NCBI GenBank assembly: GCA_016742275.1
Contig: JACVCD010000003.1
Coordinates: forward strand, 241,130-305,129
Direction: 5' to 3'
DNA length: 64,000 bases
Origin: Gemmatimonadaceae bacterium
GTDB taxonomy: Bacteria; Gemmatimonadota; Gemmatimonadetes; Gemmatimonadales; Gemmatimonadaceae
How positions within the stretch are numbered: the first letter of the stretch is position 1; each line of letters opens with the position of its first letter. Shown one piece after another: positions 27,944-36,202 of this stretch. The notes under the pieces were generated by a model, which made no database searches, had not been told where the DNA came from, and saw only the letters and a list, made by a program, of their open reading frames with translations. Both the position numbers and the translations under genes were made by a program.

Positions 27944-27945
27944 GC

Positions 27946-29025
27946 TCAACGTCCCTTGAAGACGATGCGACGGAAGATCGGCGCGGATGTCCCCGTCTGA
28001 AAACGAACGAGGTAGACGCCGGGAGCAACGGTGCGGCCGTCCTCAGCCAGACCATCCCAGATGAACCGGTTGTCGCAGTTGGTGTCACCGCCGATGGGAC
28101 CGCGTCCATAGCGACCCGCGGGGAAATCCTGAATCCCATCCGACGCTGGCACAATTCGACGGATCTGCGTGCCACGCAGATCGAGCACGTCGAGTCGGAC
28201 GCGCGCGCCTCCCTCGCCAATGTCAAACCAGAAGCAGGTATTGAACGACGTCGGTGATGGAAATGGATTCGGGAAGTTCTGGTACAGAATGGTCGTCGTC
28301 GGCAGCGGCGGGTCCCTGATGACGAACGAAATGGCGCTCTGCTCCTGTACGGACTCTCCTCCGCGCAGATATGCACGCACAGACCACTTGTACGACCTAT
28401 TTGCCTGCAAGTCGAGTGGTGGGCGGAACGTCGTGTCCGTGAGCCCGCTGGCCGCTACTTCCACGAGGCCCTCACGCGTCGTGGCGATTTCCACGTCGTA
28501 GCGCCATGGTCCGGTCGCGGCCGTCACCGGCGCGCTGCGCCAGATGAACAGCGGACGCCGAATGTTGCCTTCCATGGACGTCGGCGCGATCAGCGCGAGC
28601 CAGTCGGGGACTCGTCGAGGGCCAGTGATCACCGATTCATAACTGAGCCCCGCCAGGGCGCGCACACGGGCACGCCAGTACACCTGCTCGTTACTGGGCA
28701 GCGGACGAGTCACCTGAATGCTGAACGACGTGTCGGTCTTCGAGAACACGCTGTCCAATACCAGACCAACAAAATCTGGTGTCGTCGAAATCTGCAGACG
28801 CACTTCGAGCGGACGTGCCGGCCCCAAGCCGATGGCAAGCAGCTGAAACGCTGGCGTGATCGAAGGAAGAATCGCCGTAGGCGGTCCTTCCAGGAGAATC
28901 GTTTGCGCGCGCACTGCGGACGGCAGCGCGGTGCATATCAGCACAAGCGCACCCATGCCCACGCGTGCAACTGCGGCGCCGGTTCGCGTCAGGCGACGCC
29001 ACAGGCCGACCGCCACGGGCATCAC
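27946..29025 (-). CDS. Exported protein with FlgD/T9SS-like C-terminal domain
   Basis: 359 residues. The start is GTG 29025 or ATG 29022; the former overlaps the smc stop as GTGA. A signal peptide (GALVLICTALPSAVRAQ) is followed by fibronectin-like strands with YWRARVRALAGLSYES and RSYKWSVRAYLRGGES. The C-terminal module has LYQNFPNPFPSPTSFN, VRLDVLDLRGTQIRRIV and DGRTVAPGVYLVRFQTG. These resemble FlgD Ig-like and type-IX secretion sorting domains. It ends RRIVFKGR, like a type A sorting tail. No T9SS machinery is in the window, so surface secretion is inference. Confidence 0.72.
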   Translation of the reverse strand: MMPVAVGLWRRLTRTGAAVARVGMGALVLICTALPSAVRAQTILLEGPPTAILPSITPAFQLLAIGLGPARPLEVRLQISTTPDFVGLVLDSVFSKTDTSFSIQVTRPLPSNEQVYWRARVRALAGLSYESVITGPRRVPDWLALIAPTSMEGNIRRPLFIWRSAPVTAATGPWRYDVEIATTREGLVEVAASGLTDTTFRPPLDLQANRSYKWSVRAYLRGGESVQEQSAISFVIRDPPLPTTTILYQNFPNPFPSPTSFNTCFWFDIGEGGARVRLDVLDLRGTQIRRIVPASDGIQDFPAGRYGRGPIGGDTNCDNRFIWDGLAEDGRTVAPGVYLVRFQTGTSAPIFRRIVFKGR

Positions 29026-32000
29026 GCCGGTGACGGTTCCGGCTCCGCGCCGTCTTCGCTGAGCGTTTCGTCTTCCGGGCCGAGCTCCGAATTCGCCTCT
29101 CCAATGTCGGGAGTTGCGTCCGGCGCGCTGCTGCCTTCGTCCACCGACGGTCCGTTGCGCAGTCGCACGCTTACGATGCTGGATACGCCCGGCTCCTGCA
29201 TCGTGACACCGTACACGGAGTCGGCGGCTTCCGACGTCGTGCGGGGATTGTGCGTGATGACGATGAACTGTGTACGACCCTTGAAGTCGTTCAGCATCTT
29301 CACGAAACGACCGATGTTCTGATCGTCGAGCGGCGCGTCCACTTCGTCCATGAGACAGAAGGGGCTCGGCTTCGTGAGGAAGATGCCGAACAGCAGCGAC
29401 AGCGCCACGAGCGCACGTTCACCGCTCGAGAGCAGGTGAATGCGCTGTGTCTTCTTGCCGCGCGGGGATGCGTGAACCTCGATGTCGCAATCGAGGGGCG
29501 CGTCGGGGTTCTCGAGGCGGAGATCGCACTCGCCACCACCGAACATGCGCAGGAAGATCTGACGGAAGTTCTCACGCACCTGTGCAAACGTCGCCAGGAA
29601 CAGTTCGCGCGCCGTGCTGTCGATTTCGCGGATGGCCTGATGCAGTGACTGCTTGGCCGACACGAGATCGTTGCGCTGCCCAGTGAGGAACTCGAGACGA
29701 CGCTGCTCTTCCTCGTGCTCTTCAATGGCCAGCGGATTAACCGGACCGAGATCGTCGAGCGCTTCGCGCAGCGTGCGCGCTTCCTCGCGGAGTGCGCCCG
29801 TTTCGAGGTCGAGTTCTTCGAATCCGGCCAGCAGATCATCGAGCGAACGACGCCACTCGGTTTCGAGACGCTGACGAATGGCTTCGCGGCGACCCGACAA
29901 TTCCGTGTGCCGCAGCTGCGCCCCGTGCAATTGCTCGCCCAGCACCGAGGAACGGCGACGGGCTTCATCAAGCACGGTCTCGCACGCATCGGACTGCGCC
30001 GTCGCCGCGGCAACCGCGCGCTCGGCATCGGCCAAACGCCCATCGGCATCCGCGAGGCTCTTGCGTTCGGTATCGAGCTCCGTTCGCCAACCATCGAGCT
30101 GCTGCACCAGTTCCTGATCGGCCTCGCTCAACGTGGACAGTTCGCGAGCCAGCGATTCCATACGCGCGGCGGCGGTGCTGTCCTCTTCAAGCAGGCGCTT
30201 TTCACGGTCTACGGCAACAGACAGACGCGCCTGGGCCTGCGCCTGTGCAACCTGCCACGTGGCGCGCGCTTCACGAGCCTGTTCCTGCTCACGTTCCGCG
30301 AGCGACAATTCTTCACGTGACGTGGTGATGTCGGTATCGGCTTCACCAGCGCGTGCATGCAGCGCCTCAGCCTGCGCGGCCAGCTGCTGCGTGCGCTGCT
30401 CGAGCTCCGCCAGACGCGAGATCAGGCGCTCGGCCAGTGCGCTCGACTGCGCCAGCTCACGTTCGGCGCGCTCACGACGACGCTCCACTTCCTGCTGCAC
30501 TTCGGCGGCGCGACGTGATTCCTGCTGCGCACGATTGTGGCCTTCCGTCGCGGCCTGCTGCGCCCGTTCGGCTTCACCCAATGCAAGACGCGCTGCTTCT
30601 GCTGCGAGTGCCGCTTCATCACGACGCGCATCCGCGGCCGCGAGATCACTCTCGAGGCGCGTGAGTTCTGCACGACGCTGCAGCGGGCCAGGGCCACCCG
30701 CCGTTCCCGGCAGGTACACCGCACCACGTTCGTCGACAAAGGCATCGCCGCCATCGAGCGCACGCACCTTGCCAAGCAACGCGCGCACCCAGCGCGAGGC
30801 CGCACCCGATGATTGTACTTCGCTGGCCAGGGCATCACTGTCGCTGCCGAGCTCCGTCGCCACGTCGAGTGGCAACAGGAGGAGCGGGCCAGGCTGCGCG
30901 CTGGCATGCCATTCACGAACCGCTGTTGCGGCGGCTGCGTCGCGCACCACAATGGCGTGCATCGTGGCGCCGAGATACCGCTCAACCAGCTTGGCCGCTT
31001 CACCGTCGGCCGTGAGGAAGTCGGTGAGTGGGCCAAGAACTGCCCCTTCGCCGAAACGATCCTTTTCCTTGAGCAGCTTGGCCGACGACGGCGCGAGACC
31101 CACACGCTCACGTTCGAGCGCGGCCAGCGCATTCATCTTGCCTTCGAGATTGGTACGCAGCTCCACCGCATTCGCCAGCATGGCGCGCGATTCGGCATCG
31201 GCCGTGCGTGCGGTACCGGTGGCCAGACGCGCGCCTTCGAGCGCATGCAGCGCATCCTGCGAATCGGCTTGCGCGATCTGCACCTGTTCGCGCGCGGAGA
31301 TCAGTTCGCGTTCAATCGTTTCGAGTGCGTCGGCGAGATTCTGCCGCTCCACTTCGAGGACTTCACGGCGCTGTTCGGTCTCTGCCTGCTCACGCGCGGC
31401 GCTGTCGCGATCGAGTTCGATGCGACGGGCCTGATCGCGGTGTTCACGCACCTGACGTTCGAGCTGATCGAGCACTGCACGCGCGCGCTGTACCGCTTCA
31501 CGTGTCGTCTGTTCAGCTGCAAGACGTTGCTGCAGGTTCTCTGCTGCGTCAGTGACTTCCTGTTCGAGTGTCGTACGATCGGTAGCCGCCCGTTCACGAT
31601 CTTCACGCAGGCGTCGACCGAATGCTTCGTTCTCCTTGCGCTCTTCTTCCGCGCGCTCGCGGCGCATCGTCGTGCTGCGCTGCCGCTCTTCCGACACGGC
31701 CAGCTCGCGCTCCAGGCGCTGTGTCTTGTCACGCTGCTCGGACGCCAGACGCGCCAACTCCACACGACTCGCCTCGGCGGTCGCGCGCGCGGCATGCGCT
31801 TCTTCACGCTGCGCTTCCGCACTGGCAATGGTTTCTTCAGCACCCGGCACATCGGCCTGCAGGGACTCGAGACGACCATCGAGCGCTTCCAACTCGTCCT
31901 TCCACGCGGCCATTTCGCGAACGGCGAGCGAAATTTCCACGGAGAAACGACGCGATGTCAGCTCTGCATGACGTTCCGCGCGACGGCGCTGACGCGCCAG

Positions 32001-32612
32001 CGAACGCACCTGACTTTGGACCTCGTTGATGAGGTCATCGAGTCGTGCGAGGTCGGTTGTGGTCTCTTCCAGGCGGCGTTCGGCACTGCGACGGCGATCA
32101 CGATACAGACCGACACCGGCGGCTTCTTCGAAAAGCTCACGGCGCTCATCGGGGCGATCGGAGAGCAGGGCATCGATCATCTTCGCTTCGATGACCACGC
32201 CCGAATCGGCGCCAAGACCGGTCCCGCGCACCAAGTCCTGAATGTCGCGCAGACGGCATGGTGCGCGATTGAGCAGGTACTCACTTTCGCCGGACCGCAG
32301 CAGACGTCGCGTGATCACGACTTCCTTGAACGGAATCGGCAGTTCGCCTTCGGTGTTGTCGAAGTGCAGCGAGACTTCGGCCATGTTCACCGGCTTACGT
32401 GCCGACGAGCCGTGGAAGATCACGTCTTCCATCTTCGCGCCGCGCATCGCGCGCGCACGCTGCTCACCCAGCACCCACCGCACGGCATCGGACACATTCG
32501 ACTTGCCGGACCCATTCGGACCGACAATGGCTGTTACACCCTTCTCGAATGTGAATTCAAGATGGTCGGCAAATGCCTTGAAGCCATGGACTTCGAGCTT
32601 CGTCAAGCGCAC
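29022..32612 (-). CDS. smc: Chromosome segregation protein SMC
   Basis: 1196 residues. The N-terminal ATPase half has the Walker A VGPNGSGKSNVSDAVRWVLG. Long coiled coils follow on both sides of a hinge (about residues 500-640, with FGEGAVLGPLTDFLTADGEA). The C-terminal half has the signature LLSSGERALVALSLLFGIF and the Walker B FCLMDEVDAPLDDQN. SMC organises the chromosome with ScpA and ScpB, which are not in the window. The C-terminus carries an unusual acidic tail of about 40 residues (ANSELGPEDETLSEDGAEPE) after the ATPase domain. It overlaps its neighbours by 4 nt downstream and 1 nt upstream. Very long minus-strand shadow frames on the other strand are not genes. Confidence 0.96.
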   Translation of the reverse strand: MRLTKLEVHGFKAFADHLEFTFEKGVTAIVGPNGSGKSNVSDAVRWVLGEQRARAMRGAKMEDVIFHGSSARKPVNMAEVSLHFDNTEGELPIPFKEVVITRRLLRSGESEYLLNRAPCRLRDIQDLVRGTGLGADSGVVIEAKMIDALLSDRPDERRELFEEAAGVGLYRDRRRSAERRLEETTTDLARLDDLINEVQSQVRSLARQRRRAERHAELTSRRFSVEISLAVREMAAWKDELEALDGRLESLQADVPGAEETIASAEAQREEAHAARATAEASRVELARLASEQRDKTQRLERELAVSEERQRSTTMRRERAEEERKENEAFGRRLREDRERAATDRTTLEQEVTDAAENLQQRLAAEQTTREAVQRARAVLDQLERQVREHRDQARRIELDRDSAAREQAETEQRREVLEVERQNLADALETIERELISAREQVQIAQADSQDALHALEGARLATGTARTADAESRAMLANAVELRTNLEGKMNALAALERERVGLAPSSAKLLKEKDRFGEGAVLGPLTDFLTADGEAAKLVERYLGATMHAIVVRDAAAATAVREWHASAQPGPLLLLPLDVATELGSDSDALASEVQSSGAASRWVRALLGKVRALDGGDAFVDERGAVYLPGTAGGPGPLQRRAELTRLESDLAAADARRDEAALAAEAARLALGEAERAQQAATEGHNRAQQESRRAAEVQQEVERRRERAERELAQSSALAERLISRLAELEQRTQQLAAQAEALHARAGEADTDITTSREELSLAEREQEQAREARATWQVAQAQAQARLSVAVDREKRLLEEDSTAAARMESLARELSTLSEADQELVQQLDGWRTELDTERKSLADADGRLADAERAVAAATAQSDACETVLDEARRRSSVLGEQLHGAQLRHTELSGRREAIRQRLETEWRRSLDDLLAGFEELDLETGALREEARTLREALDDLGPVNPLAIEEHEEEQRRLEFLTGQRNDLVSAKQSLHQAIREIDSTARELFLATFAQVRENFRQIFLRMFGGGECDLRLENPDAPLDCDIEVHASPRGKKTQRIHLLSSGERALVALSLLFGIFLTKPSPFCLMDEVDAPLDDQNIGRFVKMLNDFKGRTQFIVITHNPRTTSEAADSVYGVTMQEPGVSSIVSVRLRNGPSVDEGSSAPDATPDIGEANSELGPEDETLSEDGAEPEPSPA

Positions 32613-33979
32613 TAGAACGTTCTCCCCGTACGAAATGCGAGCACCGGGGCCACGCCGACGGCGCGCAGCGAATCCGCGAGTGCCGTTGCCTGGGCAGGCG
32701 ACTCGAAGGCTCCGGTGTAAATCGACGCACTGCCGTCACCCTGACGGAGCGCATATGCAAGAATGCCGCGTGATGCGAGGGCGGCGATGCGTGTGGCTAC
32801 AATGCTGGCGCCAACGCGCGTTTCAAGACGCAGCGCGAATGGCACAGAAACGATGCTGCCTGAGCCGATGACCTTATCCGTGCGAAGACGCGCGAGCAGA
32901 GAGTCGGCGCCCGCACGGGTGCTGTTGGCACCAACGGTCAACCGGAACCAGAGCTCGTTGCCTTCCATCACCGGCGACAATGCCACGGCTTCGAGCGAGC
33001 GTACACGCTGCTCCGGCATGGCCGCCGCACGGGTGTTTGCTGTGGCAAAGTACACGGCAAAGCGCGCAGCGCTCGTCGAGTCCCCGGGATTGTTGATCGG
33101 GAGCGGCGCCGATGCCACGCTGTCACGCGCCGCGCTATCGCTGGATGTCGCGGCCGCGTTGCGCATCGAATCAACCGTCGTGCTATCCATCGCGGTTGGG
33201 GGCACGACCAGACTGGTCGTATCCGGCGACGAGCCGCGAAGCAGAGTTGCGACAGGTGATGGCAGTCGCTCCAGCAACTGCGGCCACATCGCACCAACAC
33301 CAATGGCCACGGCGCCAACTACCAGCACCGCGGCAATGAGACGCGTGCGGCGCCGTTCACTGTCGTGCTGCGCCGCTTCACGTGCACGCCGCGCGCTTTC
33401 ACGCTTGGGTGGCTCGCTGGGTTCGGCCGGTGGCGGTGGTGGCGGAGCCGGTGCGGCAATGAGCGGAATACCTGGCGGCGTAGGAAACGCCGTATCGCCC
33501 ACCGGCATCAACGCGCCTACAAATCCGCACAGCTCACCAAAGCCCAACACCGACGGCTTGGCCACCACAATCAGCAACGCGCCAACCTGATGAAAACCCG
33601 CGGCAAGACGGCGCCACCGATCATTGGCGTATACCGCCTCGTGATCGACGGCCTCGGTTCCGCTGGGCATCAGGAACACGTTGTCCGTGTCCAGCATCGG
33701 GCGCGCAATCTTGTTCAACGACACGCCATACAGAAAGCTGTCGGCGATACCGTGCGGATCATCACCCGTCAGCACGGCCTCAATGGCCGGCGACTCTCCG
33801 ATGAGATCCGCGACGGCGACGCGTCGACGAAGCCCCTGCACGCGGGCCATCGACAATGCTGTCGTTATCGCAATGGATGCATCGGTCGACGACACAACCA
33901 CAGCGCACACGTTGTCCAGCAATGGCGCCAGTCGTCGCCCTTCCATGTCCCACGGATCCACCAACGCTCCCGACGTCAT
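32612..33979 (-). CDS. Membrane SPOR-domain protein with a degenerate MinD/CpsD-like N-terminal domain
   Basis: 455 residues. The N-terminal ~165 residues resemble a ParA/MinD/CpsD P-loop domain in layout: VCAVVVSSTDASIAITTALS, LRRRVAVADLIGESPAIEAV, LLIVVAKPSVLGFGE. The GKST/GGxGKT loop is missing, so nucleotide binding is doubtful. A proline-rich linker (APAPPPPPPAEPSEPP), a basic stretch and one membrane helix (LIAAVLVVGAVAIGVGAM) follow. An exported tail ends in a SPOR-type domain (about 375-455, with LRQGDGSASIYTGAFESPAQ and ALADSLRAVGVAPVLAF). SPOR domains bind septal peptidoglycan. It is coupled to smc downstream (1 nt) and to the second SPOR gene upstream (ATGA). Confidence 0.7.
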   Translation of the reverse strand: MTSGALVDPWDMEGRRLAPLLDNVCAVVVSSTDASIAITTALSMARVQGLRRRVAVADLIGESPAIEAVLTGDDPHGIADSFLYGVSLNKIARPMLDTDNVFLMPSGTEAVDHEAVYANDRWRRLAAGFHQVGALLIVVAKPSVLGFGELCGFVGALMPVGDTAFPTPPGIPLIAAPAPPPPPPAEPSEPPKRESARRAREAAQHDSERRRTRLIAAVLVVGAVAIGVGAMWPQLLERLPSPVATLLRGSSPDTTSLVVPPTAMDSTTVDSMRNAAATSSDSAARDSVASAPLPINNPGDSTSAARFAVYFATANTRAAAMPEQRVRSLEAVALSPVMEGNELWFRLTVGANSTRAGADSLLARLRTDKVIGSGSIVSVPFALRLETRVGASIVATRIAALASRGILAYALRQGDGSASIYTGAFESPAQATALADSLRAVGVAPVLAFRTGRTF

Positions 33980-35487
33980 GGTGCGCCCTCAAACACCCAA
34001 TAGCTCTGACCTGATGCCTTGCCCACGCGTTCGGCTTCCGCACGCGACGCAAATGGCCCCATCACGACACGATAGAGCGTTCGGCCTTCGCGCTCCGATG
34101 TGGTGATGCGCGGCGACTGTCCGTCGACACGAATACGGCTCGCCAGATTGCGCGCCTGTCGTTCATCGAGAATGGCCGCAAAAGACACCGTGTACTGCGC
34201 TTCGCGCGGAGCCGACGGTGAACTTGCGGCACTATCCGGTGGAGCGGCGCTGTCCGGTGGCAGCGTGCGCATGTCGGAAGAATCACGCGGGGCCGATGTG
34301 CGGAATTGCACTGGCTGATCGAGACCCGCTGCCCGCGGACGGAATCCGTTCCACCGCATCGTGTGCCACCACTGCGCCGCACCGCCGGCAACCACCTGCA
34401 TGTCTTCCAGCGTGGCAGGATGCGCAAACACCACATCCTCACCGCGCGTGATGGCAATACCTGCATCCGGCAGCACCAACGGCAAATCGCCACGCCAGGT
34501 GCTGACCACCACACCAATGACGGCATCGTCAGCGAGACTCACCACAAACACGGAGTCACCCGCGGCACCTGCCGCATTGCCGCGGGCGAGCAGCACACGA
34601 CCCAACGGATCCATACGCAGCTCACGAGCTGGCGCAGGCAGTCGGATTTTCCCGGTGATGCCTTCTTCGAATCGATCGACGATGCGCAGCACCTTTTCCT
34701 CGGCGGGCGCAACAAACAATCGATCGCCACTCGGCGTGGCAGCGATCGCGCGCACCGGATCCCCGATGTCGACATTGAGCGCAGCCGTCAGGTCGCGCGC
34801 ACGAACAGCGATTACGGATTCGTTGGCGCCGAAGAACACACGATCGCCAACGGCTCCTGCGGTGGCGCGGATTTCGTCGCGCAGCGCCGCTTCTTCACCG
34901 CCAATATCGAAGGCGAGACTGTCGGTGGCCGTCATCTGAGGCGGCCGCACACGCCACACCATGGCCCGATCACCGCGGGCACCGGCCACGATTAGTGAGC
35001 CATCAGCCTGCGCGTACAAGGCCTGAGCCGGTAGCGACGGGGTGAACTTCCAGTCCCCGCCACTGGGCGTGAATCGCGTGATCTCTCCGCCCTGCGTAAG
35101 GGCGTAAATGGCGCCACCATCGAACGATGACAGGATCGTGATGATGTCCTTCCGCGCCGTCGCGACAGAGCCAATGCGAAGGTCGATACGGACTGGGGCT
35201 CCACCGGTGTCGACTGCCGCCAGATATCCGTCTTCGGCACCAAAGGCCAGGTAACGGTCCAGCGCAGGCACACGACCACTCGACTTCCAAACCACACTGT
35301 CGAGAGCCGGATAACGGGTAGCCGTCAGCACACCGCCGTCCCGCGACATGCGCAGGATCAGAGGATCCGGACCACTGGGAATACTGGGAGGGGCGCCGGC
35401 TCCAGCAGGGCGGGACGAGCGATCGGCACAGCCGCCGGCAACGCCACACGCGAGGAGCAGGAGCGCCGACGCGAGGAACGTGCGCAC
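33976..35487 (-). CDS. Lipoprotein with beta-propeller and C-terminal SPOR domain
   Basis: 503 residues from a GTG at 35487 (MRTFLASALLLLACGVAGGC), chosen because it opens a lipoprotein signal; the longer frame adds ~33 unneeded residues. The mature part shows a propeller-like repeat over about 60-390 (e.g. VFFGANESVIAVRARDLTAA, LRMDPLGRVLLARGNAAGAA). A short linker leads to a C-terminal SPOR domain with QYTVSFAAILDERQARNLAS and TLYRVVMGPFASRAEAERVG. It is likely an outer-membrane-anchored septal or peptidoglycan-binding protein. It overlaps the next gene by 4 nt (ATGA). Confidence 0.8.
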   Translation of the reverse strand: MRTFLASALLLLACGVAGGCADRSSRPAGAGAPPSIPSGPDPLILRMSRDGGVLTATRYPALDSVVWKSSGRVPALDRYLAFGAEDGYLAAVDTGGAPVRIDLRIGSVATARKDIITILSSFDGGAIYALTQGGEITRFTPSGGDWKFTPSLPAQALYAQADGSLIVAGARGDRAMVWRVRPPQMTATDSLAFDIGGEEAALRDEIRATAGAVGDRVFFGANESVIAVRARDLTAALNVDIGDPVRAIAATPSGDRLFVAPAEEKVLRIVDRFEEGITGKIRLPAPARELRMDPLGRVLLARGNAAGAAGDSVFVVSLADDAVIGVVVSTWRGDLPLVLPDAGIAITRGEDVVFAHPATLEDMQVVAGGAAQWWHTMRWNGFRPRAAGLDQPVQFRTSAPRDSSDMRTLPPDSAAPPDSAASSPSAPREAQYTVSFAAILDERQARNLASRIRVDGQSPRITTSEREGRTLYRVVMGPFASRAEAERVGKASGQSYWVFEGAP

Positions 35488-35575
35488 GGGCGAAAAGTAC
35501 CCGCCCGGTGCCACCTGAGGGAGGGGCCTCTGTGCGGTGTTCGCCCTTTTATGATGACTCCTCCATATTCGGCCA

Positions 35576-36136
35576 GTGGCCAACACAGATCAGTCCCTTA
35601 CTCAGCTACTCCAGTCCGCCCAACTCGGCGATACGCAGGCTGCCGACCAGGCTGCCAGCCTCGTCTATGACGAGCTGCGCTCACTGGCCGACGCCTATTT
35701 GGCCCGCGAACGCGCCGAACTGTCACTGGGAGCAACCGGGCTCGTCCATGAGGCCTATTTCCGGCTCATGGGACAACAGGCGCCCTGGCAGAATCGCTCC
35801 CACTTTTTCGGGATTGCGGCCACCACCATGCGCCGCCTGTTGGTCGATCATTCCCGTCGAGCCACGGCCGCCCGTCGCGACCGACAGCGTACCGTCTCGC
35901 TGGATGGTGCGCTTGAGGTGGCCGCGGCTGATCCCGAGGAGATCTTGGGTGTCCACGAAGCGCTGGAAATTCTCGAGCGTCTCGATCCCCGCCAAGCAAA
36001 GGTCGTCGAGCTGCGATTCTTTGTTGGCCTGACCATCGACGAAATCGCCGAGGTGCAGGGCACTTCCGTGGCCACGGTTTCGCGCGATTGGGCGATGGCT
36101 CGCGCATGGCTGCATCAGCAACTGCGAGCCCGTTGA
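35576..36136 (+). CDS. ECF-type sigma factor (TIGR02999-like)
   Basis: 186 residues from a GTG at 35576. The N-terminal region VYDELRSLADAYLARERAEL and LGATGLVHEAYFRLMGQ is sigma region 2-like and typical of the TIGR02999/ECF group found with kinases in Planctomycetes, Acidobacteria and Gemmatimonadota. Region 4 reads VVELRFFVGLTIDEIAEVQG with the helix-turn-helix TSVATVSRDWAMARAWLHQQ. No anti-sigma gene is adjacent; instead a Ser/Thr kinase gene follows 66 nt downstream, the usual partner for this class. Control by phosphorylation is therefore inferred from family context. Confidence 0.9.
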   Translation: MANTDQSLTQLLQSAQLGDTQAADQAASLVYDELRSLADAYLARERAELSLGATGLVHEAYFRLMGQQAPWQNRSHFFGIAATTMRRLLVDHSRRATAARRDRQRTVSLDGALEVAAADPEEILGVHEALEILERLDPRQAKVVELRFFVGLTIDEIAEVQGTSVATVSRDWAMARAWLHQQLRAR

Positions 36137-36202
36137 TCGCATGTCCGTTGTCTGAACAAGGCATGAGAGAAATCGATTCCCGGTTGCGCGTGAGTATGAG
36201 AC

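Noticed and set aside
30133..32615. Two very long frames (433 and 600 residues) on the plus strand across smc
   Set aside because: They are antisense to a clear smc gene, with Ser/Arg- or Leu-rich composition caused by its codon bias; no family similarity.
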